DNA of 35,988 bases, taken from NCBI GenBank assembly GCA_002401345.1, contig NVSU01000003.1:31520-67507 (forward strand), in the 5' to 3' direction. Made by a program: the position numbers and the translations under genes. This document shows, in pieces, positions 30,090-35,988 of the stretch (position 1 is the stretch's first letter; each line of letters opens with the position of its first letter). This stretch comes from Candidatus Wolfebacteria bacterium (lineage in GTDB: Bacteria > Patescibacteriota > Minisyncoccia > Phycocordibacterales > NVSU01). Below the pieces are notes generated by a model. That model searched no databases, was not told the DNA's origin, and was given only the letters and a program-made list of their open reading frames with translations.

Positions 30090-30225
30090 CGAATGCCGCG
30101 GATATATCGTAACGTAGTGTAGATATATCCGCAAGTGAGGAGCTAGTGGAAGACTGCAAGTCTTACACATTGTCCGAATGCTGTGGATATATCATAACGA
30201 AGTTGATATATCCTCAGTTAATAAA
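30090..30225. repeat. Copies of the tRNA-Gly(GCC) 5' end arranged as palindromes
   Basis: ATATCCGCAAGTGAGGAG (30125-30142) is an exact 18-nt copy of 29961-29978, the tRNA 5' end with flank. It forms one arm of the perfect inverted repeat GCGGATATATC/GATATATCCGC (30098-30132). A second, decayed copy (GGATATATC/GATATATCC, 30185-30213, preceded by the same CCGAATGC) follows and runs to the end of the MazG-like gene. Confidence 0.6.
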
Positions 30226-30227
30226 TT

Positions 30228-30536
30228 TTACTTCTTTTTGTACCTATCTTTATCTCTACCATAACACTTATCCATCACACGAGAGAAACTTTCATCCAAA
30301 TCAATACCGTGTGAATTTGCCAAACATATTAGTATAAACATAACGTCTGATATTTCATCTGCGAGCTCTTTGATATCTTCTGAATCTTTCTTCTTCTTTT
30401 GACCGTACAGATGATTAAGCTCGCGTGCAAGTTCTCCAACCTCTTCTGTAATGTGTGTCATTATCTCTAATGGCTTAAAATAACCTGCCTTATGTAGCTT
30501 AATCCAGTCATCAACTTCTTTCTGTTTTGCTTTCAT
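30228..30536 (-). CDS. MazG-like nucleotide pyrophosphohydrolase
   Basis: 102 aa, all-alpha. TEEVGELAREL (about 30-40) and ELADEISDVMFILICLANSH (57-76) give the E-x-x-E ... E-x-x-D metal-binding pattern of the MazG/dUTPase-like superfamily. Members remove non-canonical or excess NTPs by releasing pyrophosphate; this short single-domain type is of unknown specificity. It ends KDRYKKK. Single gene; its end borders the tRNA-derived repeats. Confidence 0.85.
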   Translation of the reverse strand: MKAKQKEVDDWIKLHKAGYFKPLEIMTHITEEVGELARELNHLYGQKKKKDSEDIKELADEISDVMFILICLANSHGIDLDESFSRVMDKCYGRDKDRYKKK

Positions 30537-30577
30537 AGTATTTTTTCAATAAATTTGAGATAAATAATTATACAATG

Positions 30578-30649
30578 TGCTCTCGGAGGGACTCGAACCC
30601 CCAATAACGGTTCCGAAGACCGTTGTGATATCCATTTCACCACGAGAGC
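30578..30649 (-). tRNA. tRNA-Arg (anticodon TCG)
   Basis: 72 nt. Acceptor GCTCTCG/CGAGAGC with discriminator A; anticodon loop CTTCGGA in stem ACGGT/ACCGT; T arm with GGTTCGAGTCC. No encoded CCA. It lies just upstream of the MazG-like gene on the same strand. Confidence 0.93.
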
Positions 30650-30690
30650 AGTGAGATTTTTATTATACACTAATTATGAGATCAATAAAA

Positions 30691-30815
30691 AGTAATATAC
30701 AATTATAGTTAATAATTGTAATATACCCATATATGAATACACATCTCACAGTTCCAGAAGAAGCCCGCCCGGATGAAAACCCGTTCGGACGGGTTTCACG
30801 GGCCTTGCCCATCCG
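30691..30815. repeat. Hairpin and GC-rich palindromes in the leader of the CCA-adding enzyme
   Basis: ATACAATTAT/ATAATTGTAAT (30693-30722), then a GC-rich block: GCCCG..CGGGC around AAACCCG-ttcgga-CGGGTTT (30775-30800), followed by CCCATCCG. Base composition is unlike its surroundings. No promoter is clear. Confidence 0.45.
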
Positions 30816-30852
30816 TAGCTTTAGTGATAGAGGATAACAGAAAACATTTCAC

Positions 30853-32328
30853 ATGAAACAAAAAATATTAAAAATACCTGATGAGGTAATAAATATAACT
30901 GAAACATTAGAGGATGCTGGTTTTGAGGCGTACCTGGTTGGTGGTTGTGTTCGAGATTTACTGCGAAACAAAGAACCAAAAGACTGGGACATAACTACAA
31001 ATGCAAAACCAGAACAGATTGAAGCACTATTTGAAAAAACAGTGTATGAAAATACATTCGGAACAGTCGTTGTGGTTCAGGAAGATGTTATTCGTGAAAC
31101 ACTTAGAAACATAGAAGTGACACCATATAGACTTGAAGCCAAATATAGTGACAATCGTCATCCAGATTCTGTGTCATTCAGTGACAACATAGAGGATGAT
31201 CTTAAAAGACGAGATTTTACTATAAATGCTATAGCATACAGTCCTTCTAAAGGACATATAATCGACCTTTATAAAGGACAAGAAGATATAAAGGACAAGA
31301 TAATTAGAGCTGTTGGCGATCCAGAAGAGAGATTTACAGAAGATGCACTGCGCATTGTACGTGCAATACGCTTTTCTGCGGAACTTGGTTTCACAATTGA
31401 AGAACAAACTGAAAAAGCAATAACTAAAACTGCGAACCTGCTTGAGAATATTGCCATGGAGAGAATAAAAGATGAATTTTCAAAGATGGTCATGTCAGAA
31501 AATCCTATGGATGGAATGATCTTAATTAATAAATTAAATGTCTTGAAATATATTCTTCCGGAAAGTGGGGAGGGGATTAAGATAGAGCAAAATGCATCTC
31601 ATATATATGATGTGTGGGAGCACAGCATTAGAGCTCTTCAGCATGGGGCAAAGAGGGAATTCCCATTACACGTTCGTATAGCAGCCCTTTTACATGATGT
31701 AGGGAAACCACGCTCACGCGCATGGTCAAAAGAAAAAAAGGATTATACATTCTATGGTCATGAAGTTATCGGAGCACGAATGACAAAAAAAGCACTTGAG
31801 CGTCTAAAGTTTCCAAGAAAAATAATTGATACAGCTACCAAGCTTGTACGAAATCATATGTTCTTCTCAGACATCGATCAGATAACTCTCTCGGCAGTGA
31901 GGAGGCTCATTCGAAATGTTGGAAAAGAAAATGTGTGGGATCTTATGAAAGTGCGCGCATGTGATCGAATAGGAATGGGGAAGCCAAAGGAAGCACCTTA
32001 CAGACTACGTAAGTATAAATCAATGATCGAAGAAGCAATGCGAGCACCAGTGTCTGTGGGTATGCTCAAAATTGATGGCGACATAATCATGAAAATCACA
32101 GGAGAAAAGCCGAGTCGCAAAATAGGCTATATTCTACACTCCCTTTTGGAGGAAGTACTTGATGACCCAGAACTAAATACTGAAGAATATTTAGAAAGAA
32201 AGTCCAAGGAATTAATTAAACTCCCCGAGGATGCACTCAAGACACTTGGTGAAGCAGGAAGAGAAAAGAAAGAAGAGGAGGAGGAAAAGGAACTCGCAAA
32301 AATTCGAAAGCGTCACTTTGTAAAATAA
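30853..32328 (+). CDS. CCA-adding tRNA nucleotidyltransferase with HD domain
   Basis: 491 aa. Nucleotidyltransferase core of class II: YLVGGCVRDLL (27-37) and KDWDIT with the metal-binding Asp44 and Asp46; RRDFTINAIAY (about 119-129) and EDALRIVRAIRFSAELGF typical of CCA/poly(A) polymerases. An HD phosphohydrolase domain follows (HVRIAALLHDVGKPRSRA, His281-Asp282). It adds or repairs the 3' CCA of tRNAs; since the four tRNA genes here lack CCA, it must add it in full. The C-terminal tail is highly charged (REKKEEEEEKELAKIRKR). A poly(A) polymerase role cannot be excluded. Confidence 0.94.
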   Translation: MKQKILKIPDEVINITETLEDAGFEAYLVGGCVRDLLRNKEPKDWDITTNAKPEQIEALFEKTVYENTFGTVVVVQEDVIRETLRNIEVTPYRLEAKYSDNRHPDSVSFSDNIEDDLKRRDFTINAIAYSPSKGHIIDLYKGQEDIKDKIIRAVGDPEERFTEDALRIVRAIRFSAELGFTIEEQTEKAITKTANLLENIAMERIKDEFSKMVMSENPMDGMILINKLNVLKYILPESGEGIKIEQNASHIYDVWEHSIRALQHGAKREFPLHVRIAALLHDVGKPRSRAWSKEKKDYTFYGHEVIGARMTKKALERLKFPRKIIDTATKLVRNHMFFSDIDQITLSAVRRLIRNVGKENVWDLMKVRACDRIGMGKPKEAPYRLRKYKSMIEEAMRAPVSVGMLKIDGDIIMKITGEKPSRKIGYILHSLLEEVLDDPELNTEEYLERKSKELIKLPEDALKTLGEAGREKKEEEEEKELAKIRKRHFVK

Positions 32329-32330
32329 AT

Positions 32331-32357
32331 ATATAAGAGACTTTATCTCTTATATAT
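32331..32357 (+). terminator. Hairpin after the CCA-adding enzyme gene
   Basis: ATATATAAGAGA, a short loop, and TCTCTTATATAT, starting 3 nt after the stop. No long T run, so termination is uncertain. Confidence 0.5.
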
Positions 32358-32445
32358 TCCCATCGCTCCTAGACCGTTCGGTACGGACTCAGGTCGGACG
32401 TTATGAAAATAAATTTTCATACGCTCCTCACTTGAAAATATAAAA

Positions 32446-32475
32446 AAACCCGGACACATATGTGTGCGGGTTTTG
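32446..32475. terminator. Terminator of the 45-aa gene
   Basis: AAAACCCG-gac-ACATATGTGT-g-CGGGTTTT with A/T runs both sides. It may serve both the CCA-adding enzyme gene and the minus-strand small gene. A GC-rich patch (GACCGTTCGGTACGG) lies at 32372-32386. Confidence 0.7.
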
Positions 32476-32492
32476 AAAATCTTCTTCAGGCA

Positions 32493-32630
32493 TTAACTTG
32501 CTTTTGGAGAGTTCTTTTTCACGTTAGATATATCTATGTATAACATATACATAGGAATACTTACTAATGTAACTACAAGTACTCCAATCTGAAGAACTGA
32601 ACTATTCAATATAACTGATAACATTTCCAT
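32493..32630 (-). CDS. Small single-helix membrane protein (45 aa)
   Basis: A 45-codon frame starts MEMLSVILNSSVLQIGVLVV and ends with a Lys-rich tail (VKKNSPKAS). Residues about 9-32 form one membrane helix. It lies 18 nt before a good terminator and just downstream of a strong TATAAT-like box and a 45-bp palindrome, so it is likely a real gene. No family recognised. Confidence 0.6.
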   Translation of the reverse strand: MEMLSVILNSSVLQIGVLVVTLVSIPMYMLYIDISNVKKNSPKAS

Positions 32631-32666
32631 GATTAAGTGAATTTTGTTGTTCGAAAATTATATTTT

Positions 32667-32711
32667 GTACTCTCTATCACTATAATGCAACATTATAGTG
32701 ATAGAGAGTAC
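32667..32711. repeat. 45-bp palindrome with 21-bp perfect stem
   Basis: GTACTCTCTATCACTATAATG (32667-32687), loop CAA, and its exact reverse complement (32691-32711). No T run follows on either side, so it is not a simple terminator. It lies upstream of the 45-aa gene. Each arm contains a TATAAT box, one per strand. Confidence 0.8.
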
Positions 32712-32836
32712 TGCGGTAAGTAAGCCACAAAAGCCTTATAAATAAAGTCTTTTAAGTGATTTACGTCCCTTCTACACTATATGACGTGGCATATCGTAAA
32801 CCATTACACCATTCCCAATTTATACTGTAAATAAAA

Positions 32837-32864
32837 AATAGCCCCGACGTACGTCGGGGCTATT
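32837..32864. terminator. Terminator of the 91-aa gene
   Basis: AATAGCCCCGAC-gtac-GTCGGGGCTATT, 22 nt after the minus-strand stop, with an A run on the plus-strand left side (T run on the minus strand). Confidence 0.75.
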
Positions 32865-32886
32865 GGAAACTTCTGCTCCTTTTCTG

Positions 32887-33162
32887 TTACACTCGAGACA
32901 ATGTTGCAATCATTGATTTCGACATCCCATTATTAGAATGAGGGTGAACACGCTTTCCTTCGCGAGTATCAATACCTCTTTCATTTTTAGAATAGCTAAC
33001 AGATTTTTCTGCGGCCTCCCTTTGCTTCACAGGATTCTTTCGAATCCATCCTCTCTGGCGATTCTTTCGAATCAATTCAATAAGAGATTTTTTAATCTCT
33101 TTTCTGAAACAAAGTGCCAAGCCAATAACAGCAGCACTTGGTGCTAAAAAATTTACCCACAT
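32887..33162 (-). CDS. Small basic protein with N-terminal membrane segment
   Basis: 91 aa. A short hydrophobic stretch (WVNFLAPSAAVIGLALCF, 2-19), then a strongly basic, helical region (RKEIKKSLIELIRKNRQRGW IRKNP) and a polar tail with HPHSNNG. No family recognised. It is followed by a terminator. The composition (many Arg/Lys) is unlike shadow frames in this AT-rich DNA. Between it and xth (33163-33400) I see only a short hairpin (GACTCAC-atat-GTGAGCC at 33311-33327). Confidence 0.55.
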   Translation of the reverse strand: MWVNFLAPSAAVIGLALCFRKEIKKSLIELIRKNRQRGWIRKNPVKQREAAEKSVSYSKNERGIDTREGKRVHPHSNNGMSKSMIATLSRV

Positions 33163-33400
33163 TACTTCACTTATTTAATTGTTAATGAACCAGTTAAAAT
33201 GTACTACATTGCACATGAGTCATACATTCTATACAAGACAGTATATTTGTCAAGCGTATGTGTGGATACTAAAATCACCATATAAATAAAGGCTTAAATG
33301 ACGCAAATGAGACTCACATATGTGAGCCCCATTTCAGTAGTGTGCTTCATTTCTAATGATATAAAGCCACGGATAAATTGAAAATTTATCTAATTTAAAG

Positions 33401-34180
33401 TTATTTCAACTCAAGTACTATTGGCGCATGATCAGATCCAAACACATTACCTAAAATTGATGCCCCCTTCAGACGTTTCACAAGATCTGCACTCACAAAA
33501 AAATAATCAATACGCCATCCTACATTCCTGTCTCGAGAAAATGTTTTCATATCCCAGTACGAGTACATATCTTTTTTCTCTGGATAGAAATGACGGAACG
33601 TGTCGACGTATCCCTTATCAACTACCTCATCGATCCATGCGCGCTCTTCTGGCAGGAAACCGGTGTTCTTCTCGTTCGGCTTTGGTCGAGCAAGATCTAT
33701 TTCCTCATGTGCGGTATTTATATCTCCGCAGAAAATAATACTTTTGCCTTTTTTCCTCAATTTTTCAATAAAACCGAGAAATGCGTCATAAAAATCAAGC
33801 TTATATGCTAATCTCTCTGGACCACCGCCACCATTAGGGAAATATACGTTTATGAGAACAAATTCGCCAGCTGGCGAACTATAATGAGCAACGAGCATTC
33901 TTCCTTCGTCATCAAATTTCTTTATTCCCATTCCATATTCAACCTTTTCAGGCTCGATCTTCGAGTATAGTGCAACACCACTATATCCCTTTCTTTTTTT
34001 TGATGAGGCGAAGTAAGAGAAATATCCTTTTGGATTTCTCACTTCATCTGCAAGTTGATCTGCCTCTGCTTTAGTTTCTTGAAAACAAAAAATATCAGAT
34101 TTAATCTTTAAAAACTTCTCCCAATATCCCTGATTATAGAGAGCTCGAAGCCCATTCACATTCCAGCTAATTAATTTCAT
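33401..34180 (-). CDS. xth: Exodeoxyribonuclease III / AP endonuclease
   Basis: 259 aa, usual length. Active-site motifs of the EEP family: Asn7 (SWNVNGLRA), Glu35 (FQETKA), Asp153 and Asn155 (CGDINTAH), GWRIDYFF (221-228), and Asp250-His251 (GSDHAPI). It incises abasic sites and trims 3' ends in base-excision repair. Residues 101-107 (SSPAGEF) are encoded by a TTCGCCAGCTGGCGAA palindrome of the dispersed family. A TATAAT box lies 6 nt before the ATG, so the transcript may be leaderless. Confidence 0.96.
   Translation of the reverse strand: MKLISWNVNGLRALYNQGYWEKFLKIKSDIFCFQETKAEADQLADEVRNPKGYFSYFASSKKRKGYSGVALYSKIEPEKVEYGMGIKKFDDEGRMLVAHYSSPAGEFVLINVYFPNGGGGPERLAYKLDFYDAFLGFIEKLRKKGKSIIFCGDINTAHEEIDLARPKPNEKNTGFLPEERAWIDEVVDKGYVDTFRHFYPEKKDMYSYWDMKTFSRDRNVGWRIDYFFVSADLVKRLKGASILGNVFGSDHAPIVLELK
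33864..33879. repeat. GCCAGCTGGC palindrome inside xth
   Basis: TTCGCCAGCTGGCGAA, a perfect 16-bp palindrome read in frame as S-P-A-G-E in a surface-loop region. Confidence 0.7.
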
Positions 34181-34202
34181 ATTTTGATTATACTATTATT
34201 TT

Positions 34203-34955
34203 CTATGATTCATCAGGAATGGACTTCCAAATGATCTCAAATAATTCTTTATGCATTTTAATTATACTTTTGTTTTCTATCACTATCGCCATAATAGGTG
34301 GATGAAGTTGTTGAATTACTAGCTTTTTCGATGTCAAAACAAGATTTGTAGATAACATGGTTTCTTTTGGTAATATTTTTACTTGCTCATTATAATTCTT
34401 TTCAAATCTTTTATGATCGCGAGCAATTTTTGAATCTTGAAATAAAAGCCTTGTATTAATATTCAATTTTGCTCGTTTCTCTATAAAAGACTGAAAGAAT
34501 TTTGGGTCCAATTCAAACCATCGTTCTTGACTACCTATAACTAAGTAATCTTCTTTAGGCCTAACTTCTTTCAAAAGACTTTCATATATTGATTTAACTG
34601 ACTCTAATCCCTCGTGGTATTTAATAAAACTCTCACCCCCACTTAAATTATATAAAGCCAAAAATTCCGGAAGATTGTTCTTAAACTCATCTTTTCTTTT
34701 TTCTAAAACTGATTCTAACTTCTCCGGATTTTCTGCAACATATAACTGCTTTATTCCTTTTAGTTCAATATTTAGTAATCCTTTTTGTTTCAAAGACTCA
34801 ACAATTGAATACACGGTCGTTCTTTTCATTTCCGCAGAACGAGAAATACTTAGCACTGTTGTCGGCCCAAGAGAAAGAGTAGCAAAGTATACTTTAGCTT
34901 CATTTTCGCTTAAACCGATATCTTTTAGTGTTTCAATTAATTTATTATCTGCCAT
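34203..34955 (-). CDS. TrmB-family transcriptional regulator
   Basis: 250 aa. N-terminal winged helix (about 5-75: LIETLKDIGLSENEAKVYFA, then TTVLSISRSAEMKRTTVYSI and VESLKQKGLL) followed by a coiled dimerisation helix (KLESVLEKRKDEFKNNL) and a C-terminal sensor-like domain of the TrmB type. Such proteins often bind sugars or other ligands; the ligand here is unknown. It is transcribed away from an unknown 230-aa gene, and the shared intergenic region carries two inverted repeats that are likely operators, so it probably controls itself and that neighbour. Confidence 0.85.
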   Translation of the reverse strand: MADNKLIETLKDIGLSENEAKVYFATLSLGPTTVLSISRSAEMKRTTVYSIVESLKQKGLLNIELKGIKQLYVAENPEKLESVLEKRKDEFKNNLPEFLALYNLSGGESFIKYHEGLESVKSIYESLLKEVRPKEDYLVIGSQERWFELDPKFFQSFIEKRAKLNINTRLLFQDSKIARDHKRFEKNYNEQVKILPKETMLSTNLVLTSKKLVIQQLHPPIMAIVIENKSIIKMHKELFEIIWKSIPDES

Positions 34956-34960
34956 GTCTC

Positions 34961-34994
34961 ATAAATATGTCGATATATCCGACAACATATTTAT
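34961..34994. promoter_or_regulatory. Likely operator 1 of the TrmB-like regulator
   Basis: ATAAATATGT..ACATATTTAT (perfect 10-bp arms) with nested TGTCG-atatatc-CGACA. It sits directly upstream of the regulator start. Confidence 0.6.
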
Positions 34995-35031
34995 CTTACA
35001 TATTAACATATTAATGCATATTTAATAAGTA

Positions 35032-35050
35032 TTGTCGACATAAATGACAA
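35032..35050. promoter_or_regulatory. Likely operator 2 of the TrmB-like regulator
   Basis: TTGTCGACATAAATGACAA, with TTGTC/GACAA arms and the same TGTCG core as operator 1, on the side of the 230-aa gene. Confidence 0.5.
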
Positions 35051-35120
35051 ATTTTTACATTTATAGCATAATTTATACAGATACTTAAATCAAATTCTTT
35101 AACAATTTAAATCTAAAACT

Positions 35121-35813
35121 ATGAGCAACTTTGCACAAATTATTGAAAAAACAAATCCGGGGGTTTTTCACATTCACATTGATAGTACAACAACCTCTGA
35201 GGATTTACACAAGAGGGCTCAGGGCGAGCTAAGTTTCATTTCACATGATTTCACTGGTCATCCTGATGGATATGAACATTTTGAGCCAACAGCTCACTCC
35301 TCTTTAGTTTTAAACACAAAAGAGGAGTTCAGTTTAATCTGGGAGCAATTGAGATTTATGATTGAGGCAGAAGGGAAAGATTTTGTTGGGTATATCGAAG
35401 GCGAATATATTCCTAATGACATATTCATTCCATACAAGCCAATCAAATTATTTTTTCCACCTCCATTCATGGTCACGAGGAGGAGACTATCTGCTGACGA
35501 GAATTTTCGACAAACAGAGTTTCATCTTGTTCTTGATTACGACAACTCTGACGAACGAGTTATCAAAGGACTTCTTGAAATCGGACTATATGGTGCTCTT
35601 CTAGAAAAGAAAGACCACACAGCCATAGTCCTTACTATGCAAGGATTCATCAGGGACATTCATCCCCTGCAAGCTGTTGTAGAAAAGTACTTGCGAGAAG
35701 TTGGCGGTGTTGTGCGTTGCACAATAAAAGAAGAGCGTGCCATAAGGAATCAACTGTTCAACATGAATGTTGGGGATTTACCTAAAATTGCCTATGAGGT
35801 AACTTACATCTAA
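35121..35813 (+). CDS. Unknown soluble protein, divergent from the TrmB-like regulator
   Basis: 230 aa with no signal peptide or membrane segment. It is mixed alpha/beta with several aromatic, His-containing stretches near the start (FHIHIDSTTTSED, HPDGYEHFEPTAHSS) and a proline-rich middle (FIPYKPIKLFFPPPFM). No catalytic motif or family is recognised. The divergent arrangement with a regulator and shared operators suggests it is the regulator's target. Followed by a strong terminator. Confidence 0.75.
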   Translation: MSNFAQIIEKTNPGVFHIHIDSTTTSEDLHKRAQGELSFISHDFTGHPDGYEHFEPTAHSSLVLNTKEEFSLIWEQLRFMIEAEGKDFVGYIEGEYIPNDIFIPYKPIKLFFPPPFMVTRRRLSADENFRQTEFHLVLDYDNSDERVIKGLLEIGLYGALLEKKDHTAIVLTMQGFIRDIHPLQAVVEKYLREVGGVVRCTIKEERAIRNQLFNMNVGDLPKIAYEVTYI

Positions 35814-35833
35814 GATTAATACATCTCCAAATC

Positions 35834-35862
35834 AAAACCCCGCTTAATAAGCGGGGGTTTTT
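35834..35862 (+). terminator. Terminator of the 230-aa gene
   Basis: AAAACCCCGCTT-aat-AAGCGGGGGTTTTT with a T run. Confidence 0.85.
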
Positions 35863-35918
35863 ATTTCTTCTTGCTAAGGTAAGACTCAGTGCTGAATTAA
35901 CACCTGAAACGCACACAC

Positions 35919-35964
35919 CCGTGGTGTAGAATAGTTTTGTTAACAACTAATCAAATACCACGGG
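35919..35964 (+). promoter_or_regulatory. Leader inverted repeat directly before the last gene
   Basis: CCCGTGGT (35919-35926) and ACCACGGG (35957-35964) are perfect arms; the second ends one base before an ATG, as at yraN. A possible promoter (CTGAAA, 17 bp, TAGAAT) overlaps the first arm. Confidence 0.45.
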
Positions 35965-35965
35965 C

Positions 35966-35988
35966 ATGTCTACACATATTAAACGAGA
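35966..35988 (+). CDS. Start of a gene cut by the window end
   Basis: Only MSTHIKR is visible. The leader inverted repeat and promoter-like sequence in front suggest a real start. Nothing can be said about its function. Confidence 0.4.

Noticed and set aside
30125-30213. CRISPR-like repeats near tRNA-Gly(GCC)
   Set aside because: There are only two unequal copies, palindromic and derived from the tRNA 5' end, with no regular spacers or cas genes anywhere in the window.

Overview
The window is AT-rich bacterial chromosome, most likely from a Patescibacteria/CPR (Parcubacteria-like) organism. The case rests on several things: compact housekeeping genes in short operons; a ComEC homologue without the C-terminal metallo-beta-lactamase part; a trigger factor without its PPIase domain; a membrane pyrophosphatase; tRNA genes lacking encoded CCA next to a CCA-adding enzyme; many short membrane or secreted proteins of unknown function; Gly-rich and W-S/G-W-I-rich surface proteins; and almost no Shine-Dalgarno sequences. 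I cannot name the species.

Layout. 1-1139: an IS30-family insertion sequence sits inside a membrane-protein gene. 1748-5981: a minus-strand block recJ, rnhA, comEC (recombination, RNA removal, DNA uptake). 6070-6429: a HIT-family hydrolase with its own promoter. 6470-8879: a small membrane protein, pgk and tpiA, with a tpiA-like leader ORF in front. 8996-14492: a five-gene minus-strand operon of secreted or surface proteins sharing modules. 14544-16547: nusA behind a long structured leader, with an acidic tail built partly from palindromic repeats. 16672-18217: small secreted or membrane proteins. 18463-22143: H+-pyrophosphatase, a small membrane protein and trigger factor. 22183-26547: clpP and rny with three unknown membrane or secreted proteins. 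26810-30649: HU, four tRNAs (Gly-TCC, Pro-TGG, Gly-GCC, Arg-TCG), a cold-shock protein operon, yraN and a MazG-like gene, separated by repeat-rich noncoding DNA. 30853-35988: CCA-adding enzyme, small proteins, exonuclease III, a TrmB-like regulator divergent from an unknown gene, and the first codons of a further gene.

The most unusual material is noncoding. (1) Leader elements with outer arms of the type ACCCC..GTGAAAT / ATTTCAC..GGGGT enclose two abutting hairpins of unrelated sequence. They precede nusA (twice), comEC and hppA at a near-constant distance from the start codon; related inverted repeats precede tpiA, yraN and possibly the last gene. (2) GC-rich palindromes (core GCCAGCTGGC, and a second family) occur between genes and also in frame inside recJ, nusA and xth, recalling Rickettsia palindromic elements. 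(3) tpiA and tig each have a short upstream ORF that begins like the gene itself, contains a GC-rich palindrome, and ends at or within 5 nt of the real start. (4) The two tRNA-Gly genes are flanked by partial copies of their own ends plus a shared repeat of about 60 nt. (5) A 45-bp palindrome with a 21-bp perfect stem lies at 32667-32711. Many start codons lie only 1-9 nt after a good -10 box, which suggests frequent leaderless transcription.
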